Positions 18,439 to 26,568 of a stretch of 64,000 bases of DNA are shown here, piece by piece; position 1 is the stretch's first letter, and each line of letters starts with the position of its first letter. The notes under the pieces are model-generated. The model saw only the letters and a list, made by a program, of their open reading frames with translations. It was not told where the DNA came from and did no database searches. Made by a program: the position numbers and the translations under genes. The DNA is from CBDCGJ01 sp965238305. Its GTDB lineage: Bacteria; Pseudomonadota; Alphaproteobacteria; GCA-2731375. The stretch is from assembly GCA_965238305.1 (NCBI GenBank), contig CBDEHK010000001.1, positions 4,712,001 to 4,776,000 on the forward strand, read 5' to 3'.

Positions 18439-18687
18439 TCAACGCCGGCCGCGGAAGCTAATTTCGGCGTAGCGGTTCTCTTTCGGAATGGCTAGGTCGC
18501 CGGGTTTGCGGCCTTGGCGGCGGGCTTCGTTGCGGGCCTGCATGCGTTCGATTACGGCTTCGCGGCGTTGACGCAAAGTTTCCAGCCAAGCAGGCGTAAC
18601 TTCAAACATCCGCATCAGTCCAAAAAGATAAAAGCCGAGTATTTTTTCAAGTAGCATCATGTTGTTCCTAATGTTGGTGACCATCAT
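18439..18687 (-). CDS. Small hypothetical protein coupled to a GST gene
   Basis: An 82-aa protein with a hydrophobic N-terminal helix (LLEKILGFYLFGLMRMF) followed by a basic, arginine-rich helix (RQRREAVIERMQARNEARRQ) and an RR end. It could be a small membrane-associated protein. Its ATG overlaps the stop of the upstream GST gene by four bases (ATGA), which supports real translation. I know no family function for it. Confidence 0.55.
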   Translation of the reverse strand: MMVTNIRNNMMLLEKILGFYLFGLMRMFEVTPAWLETLRQRREAVIERMQARNEARRQGRKPGDLAIPKENRYAEISFRGRR

Positions 18688-19322
18688 AGCGTCATTTTAT
18701 GTTGGGTGAAAGCTTGATGAACGGCCGGCCGAGAGCGCACTCTTTCCGATATCGCGGCAAGTTTTGGGCAGGCCGTTCGCAAGGCTTTCTGATCATAATG
18801 CCAAGCGAGGATTGTTGTCAGATATAAATCGACCAAAGTGAAGCGTTGGCAAAGAAAATACTCCCCACCCGACGCTTGATCTTCCAAAAAACGGCATTGC
18901 TGGTCAAAACTGTTGCGGGCTTTTTCTGTCACCGCAGTTTCGGCTGCTTCGTCATCGACAAAGTGGGCCGCGTCATAATAGTGGCAAACGGTGGGGTATG
19001 TTTCGCTGGCGAGATACAACATCCAGCGCAAGGCCTGAGCACGATTGCGGTCTTGCGGCAACGGCAGTAAACCGGCATCAGGATGCAAATCGGCCAGATA
19101 AATCAGCATCGCCGCGCTTTCAGTCAGCAGATCGCCATCGGGCAAATGCAATGCCGGGACTTTGCCAACCGGGTTGAGCGCGAGATATTCCGGGTTGCGA
19201 TGTTCGCCGCCACCGAAATTCACCTGTTCCAGGCGATGGGGTAATTCCAACTCAAGCAACAAAGCTTGAACCGGGGCTGAGCCCATTTTATAGCCCCAAT
19301 AAAGTATGTAATCGTTACTCAT
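18684..19322 (-). CDS. Glutathione S-transferase family protein
   Basis: Predicted cytosolic GST of 212 aa. The N-terminal thioredoxin-like domain (1-80) carries NPVGKVPALHLPDGDLLTESAAMLIYLAD, in which the cis-Pro and the ES glutathione-binding pair are visible. The C-terminal helical domain includes FTLVDLYLTTILAW. Such proteins conjugate or reduce electrophiles; the substrate is unknown. It is followed by an overlapping small gene and is divergent from the M24 gene. Confidence 0.85.
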   Translation of the reverse strand: MSNDYILYWGYKMGSAPVQALLLELELPHRLEQVNFGGGEHRNPEYLALNPVGKVPALHLPDGDLLTESAAMLIYLADLHPDAGLLPLPQDRNRAQALRWMLYLASETYPTVCHYYDAAHFVDDEAAETAVTEKARNSFDQQCRFLEDQASGGEYFLCQRFTLVDLYLTTILAWHYDQKALRTACPKLAAISERVRSRPAVHQAFTQHKMTL

Positions 19323-19433
19323 TCTATTTCCTGACTGGTTTAAGTCGACTTAGCGGCATTGAAAATCGAATTGATCTATGGATGATTATGACATTTCCAG
19401 TATTCTACATAACACAAGTGGACAGGAGTTATC

Positions 19434-20588
19434 GTGGCCTTACATTTTTCAAAAGTGGAGTTCGAGCGGCGCTTGCGGGCCACTCAGCAGGCGATGACCG
19501 CTCGTGGCCTCGATGCCATGGCGATGTTCCGACAAGAAAGCATGTATTATCTGACAGGATATGACAGCTTTGGCTATGTTTTCTTCCAGTGCTTAGTCCT
19601 TACTGCCGATGGACGGATGACGCTGCTGACGCGGGCGCCAGACCTGCGGCAGGCTCAGCATACCTCGATCATCGAAGATATCCGTATCTGGGTCGATGGT
19701 CCTGCCGTTAATCCAGCTCAGGATATAAGGAATATTCTGCAGGAACATGGAATGTCGGGCAAACGGATTGGCGTCGAATATGACGCTTATGGCCTGACGG
19801 CCGCCAATGGCAAGCGGCTCGACAGCGCCTTGGTGGATTTTGCCAGTTTGGAAGATGCCTCCGATCTGGTCAGCAAACAGCGGGCGGTGAAATCGGCAGC
19901 GGAGATCGATTATGTCCGCCGTGCCGCAGCCTTAACCGACGACGCCTTGGATGCTGCCCACACCGCAATCGCGCCCGATGCCTTCGAAGGCGATATCCTG
20001 GCCGCCATGCAAGGCGCCATCTTCAAAGGTGGTGGTGATTATCCAAGCAACGAATTCATCATCGGCGCCGGTCGAGACGCGTTGTTATGCCGCTATTTCA
20101 GTGGCCGCAAAGATCTTGGCCACGAAGACCAAATCACCCTGGAATGGGCCGGCGCCTATCGCCATTACCATGCCGCCATGATGCGGACGATTGTCGTCGG
20201 TGCCGCGAATGACAAACAACGCGAAATGCACAAAGTTTGTTTGGCGGCCATGGCGGCCTGCCAATCAGCCTTGCAACCGGGAGAGCCCGTTGGCAAAGTA
20301 TTTGATGCTTACGCTCATACCACCGACAAGGCAGGCATGGCAGCACATCGACTAAATGCCTGCGGTTATTCGATGGGTGCGTCGTTTGCCCCGAACTGGA
20401 TGGATTGGCCGATGTTTTATGCCGACAATCCGACCATTGCCGAGCCTGGCATGGTATTTTTCCTGCACATGATCCTGCTGGATAGTACCGCCGGGCTGGC
20501 TATGTGCCCTGGTGAAACGGTTCTTGTTACCGACGACGGCATAGAACGATTGAGCGGCATGAACCTCGAACTGGTCACGATAAGTTAA
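19434..20588 (+). CDS. M24 (creatinase/aminopeptidase P-like) family hydrolase
   Basis: A 384-aa protein with the two-domain creatinase/prolidase architecture: N-terminal domain 1-155, pita-bread domain 160-384. The metal sites of active M24 peptidases are altered. The usual Asp...Asp segment reads TLEWAGAYRHYHAAMMRT (E237, H244/H246), while H305, E337 (AEPGM) and E361 (CPGET) remain. It therefore more resembles the non-peptidase branch that includes creatinase, ectoine hydrolase DoeA and DMSP lyase DddP. GTG 19434 follows ACAGGAGTT. The substrate cannot be assigned. Confidence 0.8.
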   Translation: MALHFSKVEFERRLRATQQAMTARGLDAMAMFRQESMYYLTGYDSFGYVFFQCLVLTADGRMTLLTRAPDLRQAQHTSIIEDIRIWVDGPAVNPAQDIRNILQEHGMSGKRIGVEYDAYGLTAANGKRLDSALVDFASLEDASDLVSKQRAVKSAAEIDYVRRAAALTDDALDAAHTAIAPDAFEGDILAAMQGAIFKGGGDYPSNEFIIGAGRDALLCRYFSGRKDLGHEDQITLEWAGAYRHYHAAMMRTIVVGAANDKQREMHKVCLAAMAACQSALQPGEPVGKVFDAYAHTTDKAGMAAHRLNACGYSMGASFAPNWMDWPMFYADNPTIAEPGMVFFLHMILLDSTAGLAMCPGETVLVTDDGIERLSGMNLELVTIS

Positions 20589-20609
20589 GCAAAATCGATC
20601 GATCCGCAT

Positions 20610-20637
20610 CTTGAAAATCCCCTAAACCACCTTAAAT
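20610..20637 (+). promoter_or_regulatory. Candidate sigma-32 (RpoH) promoter of hsp20
   Basis: CTTGAA (20610-20615) and CCTTAAAT (20630-20637) are spaced by 14 bases and resemble the heat-shock sigma factor consensus (CTTGAA, then a C-rich AT box). The predicted start point would give a leader of roughly 100 bases, matching the structured region that follows. Confidence 0.4.
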
Positions 20638-20662
20638 GTGGATGAGGACTCGATGCTGATGG

Positions 20663-20742
20663 TTGCGTCCGAACGGTGCCTTTTTGGACCTTCGCGAATA
20701 ATTTTCGCTTCACACTTGCTCGCTTCTATGGAGGGGTTAGTC
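20663..20742 (+). promoter_or_regulatory. ROSE-like RNA thermometer in the hsp20 leader (predicted)
   Basis: Three successive hairpins precede the hsp20 start. I: GTCCGAA (20667-20673) with TTTGGAC (20683-20689). II: GCGAA (20694-20698) with TTCGC (20704-20708). III: TCGCTTC (20720-20726) with GGAGGGG (20730-20736), which masks the ribosome site and contains an apposed G-G pair (20722/20734). The UYGCU motif opposite the Shine-Dalgarno with a G-G pair is the hallmark of ROSE elements, which melt on heating to free the ribosome site of alphaproteobacterial small heat-shock genes. The fold is predicted by eye. Confidence 0.5.
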
Positions 20743-21159
20743 ATGTCACGCGTATCATTGTTTAATAGCCCGTTGCTATTGGGTTTCGATCATTTCGAGC
20801 AAATGCTCGACCGGGCCAACAAATCAGCCAGCGACGGTTACCCTCCTTATAATATCGAGCAATTGGCAGAAGATCGCCTGCGGATTACTTTGGCGGTCGC
20901 CGGGTTTACCCGCGACGTTCTGTCAATTCAGCTGGAGGACAATCAGCTGACCATTCGCGGCAAACAGGAAGATGATCCGACCCGGACCTATCTTCACCGC
21001 GGAATAGCGGCCCGCCAGTTTCAGCGGAACTTTGTCCTCGCTGAAGGTATGGAAGTAGCGGACGCCCATCTCGACAATGGCCTGCTGCATTTGGATTTGG
21101 TGCGTCCGACGCCGGAAATAAGGGTCAAATCCATTAAAATTGGATCAAAACCGAAATGA
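20743..21159 (+). CDS. Small heat-shock protein, Hsp20 family (IbpA-like)
   Basis: ATP-independent chaperone that binds unfolding proteins in oligomers. The 138-aa protein has a short N-terminal arm (SLFNSPLLLGFDHFEQML), the alpha-crystallin domain (about 35-130: YNIEQLAEDRLRITLAVAG, LTIRGKQ, FQRNFVLAEGM, LDNGLLHLDL) and a short tail. ATG 20743 follows GAGGGG; longer upstream starts would cross the leader hairpins. It is paired with a DUF1150 gene, a common alphaproteobacterial arrangement. Confidence 0.93.
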   Translation: MSRVSLFNSPLLLGFDHFEQMLDRANKSASDGYPPYNIEQLAEDRLRITLAVAGFTRDVLSIQLEDNQLTIRGKQEDDPTRTYLHRGIAARQFQRNFVLAEGMEVADAHLDNGLLHLDLVRPTPEIRVKSIKIGSKPK

Positions 21160-21202
21160 GGGCCGAAGGTAAACTACGGGGCTACAAGTAAGGAGTGATG
21201 AT

Positions 21203-21418
21203 ATGACGACGAATGAAATCTTAGAGAAATTAAGCCCGGAAACTCTGGCAAACCTGGGTCAACAGCATATCGCCTATGTGAAGCCAATCACGGTAAATGG
21301 CGACGAAATCTACGAGGTGCATGCGGCTAATGGTCAAGCCCTGGCCCGTTTCGCCGACCGCGATGTCGCCCTGGCCATGTGCCAACAAAACGACCTGCAA
21401 CCCCTTTCCGTGCACTAA
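21203..21418 (+). CDS. DUF1150 family protein
   Basis: A 71-aa protein matching the DUF1150 pattern: an initial helix (ILEKLSPETLANLG), then HIAYVKPI, a strand region with YEVHAANGQALARFADRDVALAMCQQNDL. The function is unknown. The family is usually encoded just downstream of an IbpA/Hsp20 gene in alphaproteobacteria, as here (43-base gap), which suggests a link to heat shock. ATG 21203 follows AAGGAGTG. Its stop shares CTAA (21415-21418) with the stop of the convergent dioxygenase gene. Confidence 0.85.
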   Translation: MTTNEILEKLSPETLANLGQQHIAYVKPITVNGDEIYEVHAANGQALARFADRDVALAMCQQNDLQPLSVH

Positions 21419-22326
21419 GCCACGTCGTCCATCGATGGCGGTGTGACACCTTCTTGTACGCAGCTATTGGCGATATCGGAAACGGTTGCGCGTTGCACAT
21501 CCCGACGATATCGCAGATCATCGAACTCGGTGCCGCGATGCATGGTGCATCGGTCATCCCACATCACCAGGTCACCAACTCGCCAGCGATGGGTATAGAC
21601 AAACTGCGGTTGCGTGGCATGCGCGACCAGTTCTTCCAATAAAGTCCGACCCTCGTCTTCCGGCAGGCCCAATATATGGCCCGCATGGGAAGCCAGATAG
21701 AGCGTCTTGCGGCCTGATGCCGGCAACGTGCGGACGACCATTTGCGGCACTGGCGGTAAGTTTTCCCGTTCTGTCTGGTTGAATTTATCAAAGCCCAGGC
21801 GAGCGCGGGAATTGAAGATCGAATGCTCCGCCACAAGGCCGTCCAGGCGCTCTTTCATCTCCGCAGGCAAAGCATCATAAGCCGCCCGTTCGTCAGCAAA
21901 TTGCGTATGGCCGCCGATCGGTGGGATGGTCCGGGCATAAAGCAAAGAGGCCCGCGCCGGGAGATATTTGAACGAGCTATCGGTATGCCACAGGCGATTG
22001 CCGAGCTGAAACATTCTCAAACGGCTGTTTTCACCCCAGATCTTACCTTTGTAATCAAGGTTCGAGACATCGGCGACCTGATCACCGACACGTAAATCGG
22101 TATCTGATCGATAGACCCCAATACTGATCTCGTGAGGACCGAAGTTTTCCGCAAAATCAAGATGCTGTTGTTCACTGAGATTTTGGTCGACGAGAACAAC
22201 AACCGCATAGTTTTCAAAGGTGTCTTTGATCGCTGCCATATCGTCCGCCGCCAACGGCTTTGAGACGTCGACATCGCCAATTTCGGCAGCGAAATTTTCG
22301 CTCATCGGACTGATAGTAATCGCCAT
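21415..22326 (-). CDS. TauD/TfdA-family 2-oxoglutarate-dependent dioxygenase
   Basis: Fe(II)/2-oxoglutarate dioxygenase of 303 aa. The iron ligands are visible: H and D in LWHTDSSFK (near 115-117) and the distal His in RCTMHRGTEF (near 265). The 2-oxoglutarate-binding arginine lies in the YRRDVQRATV segment. Family members hydroxylate taurine, 2,4-D, sulfate esters and similar acids, releasing succinate and CO2. No transport or degradation gene adjoins it, so the substrate is open. Confidence 0.88.
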   Translation of the reverse strand: MAITISPMSENFAAEIGDVDVSKPLAADDMAAIKDTFENYAVVVLVDQNLSEQQHLDFAENFGPHEISIGVYRSDTDLRVGDQVADVSNLDYKGKIWGENSRLRMFQLGNRLWHTDSSFKYLPARASLLYARTIPPIGGHTQFADERAAYDALPAEMKERLDGLVAEHSIFNSRARLGFDKFNQTERENLPPVPQMVVRTLPASGRKTLYLASHAGHILGLPEDEGRTLLEELVAHATQPQFVYTHRWRVGDLVMWDDRCTMHRGTEFDDLRYRRDVQRATVSDIANSCVQEGVTPPSMDDVA

Positions 22327-22386
22327 ATTCTTGCTCTCTTTGCCTCGGACCGGGCAATTGAAGCATGATTTGCGCTATAGATTCAA

Positions 22387-22854
22387 CTAGGCAGCGGCGG
22401 AATTGGAGGCTTCACACAGAAGCGCGTAAATCGCTTCGCTATCGTCGGCCCCGCGCAATTTTGCACATGTCGCCCCGTCACGTAAAAGGCGAGACACCCG
22501 CGCCAGTGCTTTCAGATGATCTGCCCCCGCCGATTCAGGTGCCAACAACAAAAAGATTAAATCCACCGGCTCATCATCAATGGCGTCGAAATCAACCGGC
22601 TTGGCAAGCCGCGCAAAAACAGCATGAATCTGATCAAGTTCGGGCAATTTACCATGCGGAATGGCGATGCCCCGACCGACACCAGTTGTGCCCAATCGCT
22701 CGCGTTCAAGCAAAGTATCGAATATTTCCCGTTCCGGCATGCTGGAGACATTGGCCGCCCGCGCCGCCATTTCCTGCAGAATCTGCTTCTTACTGGTTAC
22801 CTTCAGGTTTGCCAGTACTGCCGCAGGGGATATCAAATCAGATATTTCAACCAC
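22387..22854 (-). CDS. ptsN: Nitrogen-regulatory PTS enzyme IIA
   Basis: EIIA(Ntr), the phosphate-accepting output of the nitrogen PTS, which in other bacteria controls potassium uptake, the stringent response and cell-envelope processes. The 155-aa protein has the family core: LTSKKQILQEMAARAA-like helix, TTGVGRGIAIPHGKLPEL with the phosphorylated His in IPHGK, and EPVDLIFLLLAPE. GTG 22854 is preferred because GAGG lies about 9 bases upstream; TTG 22869 is the longer alternative. The order rpoN-hpf-ptsN is conserved across proteobacteria. Confidence 0.93.
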   Translation of the reverse strand: MVEISDLISPAAVLANLKVTSKKQILQEMAARAANVSSMPEREIFDTLLERERLGTTGVGRGIAIPHGKLPELDQIHAVFARLAKPVDFDAIDDEPVDLIFLLLAPESAGADHLKALARVSRLLRDGATCAKLRGADDSEAIYALLCEASNSAAA

Positions 22855-22907
22855 CTGGATTGCCCTCAATCTTGTTTTTTGCCGGTTAGCTTTGTGTTTA
22901 ATTGATG

Positions 22908-23483
22908 TCAGCTATTTGGCAGATCAACCCAGCCAATATGCCCATCGCCGCGGCGATAGACCAAATTATACTGGTTATTTTTGTTATTGCGGAAAATCAC
23001 CACCGGTTGCTCACTAAGTTCCAGCCGCATGACCGCATCACCGATGGACATCGGATGCACATCCGTGGTGTTTTCAGCAACTATAATCGGTAGGAATTCT
23101 TCCGGCGCTTCTTCATGTTCAGATTCGCGCTCAAGCACATAATTTTGCGCTTGAAATGCGGCTTCTTCCGCCGCTGCCGAACGTCGGCTGTGATGATCGC
23201 GAAGCCGACGCTTATAACGGCGCAGCTGTTTTTCGACACGATCCGCTGCTTCATCGAAACTGGCATATACCTCATCGGCTTCACCGCGGCTTTGCGCCTC
23301 TATGCCGTGACCGACATGAATTGCACAGTCCGTGCGAAAACCATGCCCTTCACGCGTGAAGACGACATGGGCGTCAATGGCATTGGCGAAATACTTGTCC
23401 GTGATCGCAGCAAGTCGGTCTTCAACATGGCTCGTTAGCGCGTCGCCCACGTCCATCTGTTTTCCGGAGACATTTATTTTCAT
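22908..23483 (-). CDS. hpf: Long-form ribosome hibernation promoting factor
   Basis: Binds the 30S decoding centre and promotes inactive 100S ribosome dimers in stationary phase. The 191-aa protein is the long form: an S30AE domain (1-105, KINVSGKQMDVGDALTSHVEDRL) and a C-terminal dimerisation domain (about 130-190, ending HPMSIGDAVMRLELSEQPVVIFRN). A charged linker (RDHHSRRSAAAEEA) joins them. Alphaproteobacteria normally have this long form. A good sigma-70 promoter lies upstream at the end of rpoN. Confidence 0.94.
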   Translation of the reverse strand: MKINVSGKQMDVGDALTSHVEDRLAAITDKYFANAIDAHVVFTREGHGFRTDCAIHVGHGIEAQSRGEADEVYASFDEAADRVEKQLRRYKRRLRDHHSRRSAAAEEAAFQAQNYVLERESEHEEAPEEFLPIIVAENTTDVHPMSIGDAVMRLELSEQPVVIFRNNKNNQYNLVYRRGDGHIGWVDLPNS

Positions 23484-23564
23484 GGTTTGTCGAGACTGCT
23501 TTCAGAGGTTCTTTGGCCTTGTTATGAGTACAAAACCACGCGGCCATCCAATTTCGAAGCGCGG

Positions 23565-23593
23565 AACATAGTGATCCGTTGTACCCCTGTCAA
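23565..23593 (-). promoter_or_regulatory. Sigma-70 promoter for hpf-ptsN
   Basis: Read on the minus strand, TTGACA (23588-23593) and TATGTT (23565-23570) are separated by exactly 17 bases. The -35 box overlaps the rpoN stop codon. This would let hpf and ptsN be expressed independently of the lpt-rpoN transcript, with a leader of about 75 bases. Confidence 0.6.
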
Positions 23594-25155
23594 CTAATCA
23601 CTTTGGCCTTCATTTTCAATTGTCGACGTCGTTGAACTGATGACGAAATACCCATGGCTTCCCGGTATTTTGCAACGGTTCGACGTGCGATGTCGATGTT
23701 TGATTCACGTAGAATTTCGACTAATTTGTCATCCGACAAGACCTTTCCTAAGGTCTCAGCTTGTATTAAATCACGGATGCGATGGCGCACGGCTTCCGCT
23801 GAATGCGATTCCCCGCCGCTGGAAGAGGAGATCGCGGAGGTAAAAAAGTATTTCAACTCAAATATACCTCTAGGCGTTGCCATATATTTATTCGCCGTGA
23901 CCCGGGAAACCGTACTTTCGTGCATTTCGATCGCATCCGCAATTGCGCGTAAATTTAGTGGTTTTAAGTGGGTGACACCATGGGCAAAGAAGCCATCTTG
24001 CTGTCGTACCAATTCGACTGACACTTTCAAAATAGTTCGTGCCCGCTGATCAAGGGACTTAACCAGCCAATTGGCGGTATTCAGACATTCATTCAAATAA
24101 GTACGCTCAGTTTTGTCTTTTGCGCGCCCCTTCACGGAGGCAAAATAGCGGGCATTGACCAATACTCGTGGCAAAGTTTCTGTATTCAGTTCAACCGACC
24201 AAGTGCCATCCGGGGCCTCGCGGACATAAACATCGGGTATGACCGCTTCGGCAACATCGTGTTCGAAAGCGGCGCCTGGTTTCGGGTTGAGATTCCGAAT
24301 TTCCTGAATCATATCACGGATATCTTCTTCATCGACGCTGCATGCCGACATCATCGCTGGCAGATCCTGTTTTGCCAACAAATCGAGATTGTCCAGGAAC
24401 AGTGCCATGGCCGGGTCAAGGCGGTCCAGTTCATGTAGCTGCGCAGCAAAACATTCTGACAAATCACGGGCGAATACCCCGGACGGATCAAGTGTTTGCA
24501 GGCGTTTCAACACGCTTTCAACCCGGCAAACTTCAATCCCCAGACGCGCAGCGATCAACCCCAGATCTTCTCTGAAATAGCCGCCATCATCAAGGTAATC
24601 GAGCATATCAGCCGCGATAATCAATTCTATTGGGTCTTCGATCAACAGATTGATTTGTTGGCTTAGGTGATCTTTTAGTGTTTCTTCCTTGCTCAACGTC
24701 GCATCAAAGGCCATGTTGTCATCTGCAAACGAGCCGCCGCCGCCGCCGATTTCCGTCATCCCCATACCATCGCCGACGACGTCGACCGGCGCATCGCTGC
24801 TGCCATCCTCGCTATAGAGATCCGAAACTTCCGCATCAACGGCCAAATCGCCGGTGGACAAATCCTGGCCATCTTCAAAATCGGACAGGCTGTCCGGTTC
24901 AGCCAAATCACCACCGGCTTCGACTGCATCGCTGGTACTGTCCGAATTGTCCGAATTGTCCGCCGTTTCCGGCGTCGCTGGCTCGCCAGCCTCATTTTCC
25001 GGGCGTTCCAGCAGCGGGTTTGTTTCCAGCTCTTGTTCGACAAATTCGACAACTTCAAGATTTGACATCTGCAGCAGCTTGATGGCCTGCTGCAATTGTG
25101 GCGTCATAACAAGGGACTGGCCTAAACGGATATCCAACCTGGGGCCGATTGCCAT
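23590..25155 (-). CDS. rpoN: RNA polymerase sigma-54 factor
   Basis: Recognises -24/-12 promoters and needs enhancer-binding AAA+ activators. The 521-aa protein has region I (LGQSLVMTPQLQQAIKLLQMSNLEVVEFVEQEL, quoted as landmark), an acidic region II (about 50-125), the core-binding region, a helix-turn-helix around HESTVSRVTANKYM and the C-terminal RpoN box RRTVAKYREAMG. ATG 25155 (or 25158) follows GGGGTG. It sits after lptB as in most proteobacteria. A sigma-54-type element lies in front of the operon at 28380-28395. Confidence 0.96.
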   Translation of the reverse strand: MAIGPRLDIRLGQSLVMTPQLQQAIKLLQMSNLEVVEFVEQELETNPLLERPENEAGEPATPETADNSDNSDSTSDAVEAGGDLAEPDSLSDFEDGQDLSTGDLAVDAEVSDLYSEDGSSDAPVDVVGDGMGMTEIGGGGGSFADDNMAFDATLSKEETLKDHLSQQINLLIEDPIELIIAADMLDYLDDGGYFREDLGLIAARLGIEVCRVESVLKRLQTLDPSGVFARDLSECFAAQLHELDRLDPAMALFLDNLDLLAKQDLPAMMSACSVDEEDIRDMIQEIRNLNPKPGAAFEHDVAEAVIPDVYVREAPDGTWSVELNTETLPRVLVNARYFASVKGRAKDKTERTYLNECLNTANWLVKSLDQRARTILKVSVELVRQQDGFFAHGVTHLKPLNLRAIADAIEMHESTVSRVTANKYMATPRGIFELKYFFTSAISSSSGGESHSAEAVRHRIRDLIQAETLGKVLSDDKLVEILRESNIDIARRTVAKYREAMGISSSVQRRRQLKMKAKVIS

Positions 25156-25170
25156 CATTTACACCCCAAA

Positions 25171-25968
25171 CTAAAGACTAAACCGATCGCCCAGATAGAC
25201 TTTGCGAACATCTTCATGGGCTACAACAGCAGTTGGGTCGCCTTCCATCAACACCCGTCCTTCATGCAGAATATATGCCCTGTCGACGATGTCCAAAGTC
25301 TCCCGGACGTTATGATCGGTGATCAAGACGCCGACGCCACGATCTTTCAAATGCGAAACCAGGTCACGAATTTCACCAACGGCAATGGGATCGATCCCTG
25401 CCAGCGGTTCATCGAGCAGAATAAAACCAGGTCGCGCGGCCAGGGCACGGGCAATCTCCACCCGGCGCCGCTCACCGCCACTTAGTGCTAATGCCGGTGT
25501 TCGCCGCAGGTGAGAGATCGAAAATTCGCCGAGCAAATCGTCCAGCACCGCTTCACGTTTTTCCCGAACCGGTTCGACGACTTCCAAGGCGGCGCGGATG
25601 TTATTTTCCACCGTCAGACCACGGAAGATGGAAGGTTCCTGCGGCAAGTAGCCGATACCAAGGCGGGCGCGACGATACATCGGCAACTCAGTTATGTCTT
25701 GGCCGTCAAGATGAATCGTTCCGTAATCAGGGGCTAACAGCCCGGAGATAATATAGAAACAGGTGGTTTTGCCAGCCCCGTTTGGCCCCAAAAGGCCGAC
25801 TGCTTCGCCACGCTGCACCGACAAGTTCACATCGCGTACGACTGGGCGTTTCTTGAACTGCTTACCAATCTGTAAGACCTGGAGACCGCGGTTGTCCGTC
25901 ACAAGTCGCGGCGCCTCGTTGTCTAGATCGACCTCTGTGCCTATGTCATTATCCGTGTCCGAAGCCAC
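25171..25968 (-). CDS. lptB: LPS export ABC transporter ATP-binding protein
   Basis: Cytoplasmic ATPase that, with LptF/LptG/LptC, pulls lipopolysaccharide out of the inner membrane. The 265-aa protein has Walker A GPNGAGKTT, Q-loop YLPQEPSIFRG, signature LSGGERRRVEIARAL, Walker B FILLDEPLAGIDP and the switch His in LITDHNVRETL. The N-terminus is extended by about 30 acidic residues. GTG 25968 is the start, nine bases after the lptA stop. Confidence 0.96.
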   Translation of the reverse strand: MASDTDNDIGTEVDLDNEAPRLVTDNRGLQVLQIGKQFKKRPVVRDVNLSVQRGEAVGLLGPNGAGKTTCFYIISGLLAPDYGTIHLDGQDITELPMYRRARLGIGYLPQEPSIFRGLTVENNIRAALEVVEPVREKREAVLDDLLGEFSISHLRRTPALALSGGERRRVEIARALAARPGFILLDEPLAGIDPIAVGEIRDLVSHLKDRGVGVLITDHNVRETLDIVDRAYILHEGRVLMEGDPTAVVAHEDVRKVYLGDRFSL

Positions 25969-25977
25969 GACAAATCC

Positions 25978-26523
25978 TTACTTTTTCTTTTTCTCGGTTT
26001 CAAATCGACCACTTACGCGTTTCTTTTTTCCACCTTTAAGCTCACTATGACCGTTAACCATATTATAAACCAATTGTTCGCCACGCAGAATATTTTTACC
26101 ACGTGTCAAGACCACGTTACCGCTCATTTTAATCTGTTTGTTCACGACATCATAACTGCCACGATCACCCTTAGCGGTTTCATTGGGGGTCGACATAAAA
26201 ACATTACCCTTAGCTTCGATCTGCCGGATGGCACCGGATACGCCGCCACTGGACGCGCCGCCATCGTTATCGCCCGCCTGGCCATATGTAACCCGCAATT
26301 CCTGCGATTGCAGGCGGATGTTGCCTTGCTTCACATCGACATTGCCGCGAAATATCGCCAAATTATTTTCTTGCTGCACTTCCAAGCTATCCGCTTCGAT
26401 ATCAATCGGCTGATCGGTATCATGTTTGCCGACGATGGCTTGTTGAGCCACGCTCGGCGTTAACGACAAAGCAAAGCCGACAAAGGTTAAGATACCAAAA
26501 ATTTTGAGAATATACCGACGCAT
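25978..26523 (-). CDS. lptA: LPS periplasmic bridge protein LptA
   Basis: Forms the beta-jellyroll bridge that carries LPS across the periplasm. The 181-aa protein has a signal peptide ending PSVAQ, then OstA repeats (DQPIDIEADSLEVQQENNLAIFRGNV, quoted in part; VKQGNIRLQSQELRVTYG; ARG/AKGNVFM; VLTRGKNILRGEQLVYNM). A lysine-rich tail (KKKRVSGRFETEKKKK) ends it. ATG 26523 is chosen over the preceding TTG. Order lptC-lptA-lptB is standard. Confidence 0.93.
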   Translation of the reverse strand: MRRYILKIFGILTFVGFALSLTPSVAQQAIVGKHDTDQPIDIEADSLEVQQENNLAIFRGNVDVKQGNIRLQSQELRVTYGQAGDNDGGASSGGVSGAIRQIEAKGNVFMSTPNETAKGDRGSYDVVNKQIKMSGNVVLTRGKNILRGEQLVYNMVNGHSELKGGKKKRVSGRFETEKKKK

Positions 26524-26568
26524 CAAAATATCCAGTTTGCCGCTGTTGCCGACATGAAGTCTTCAACA

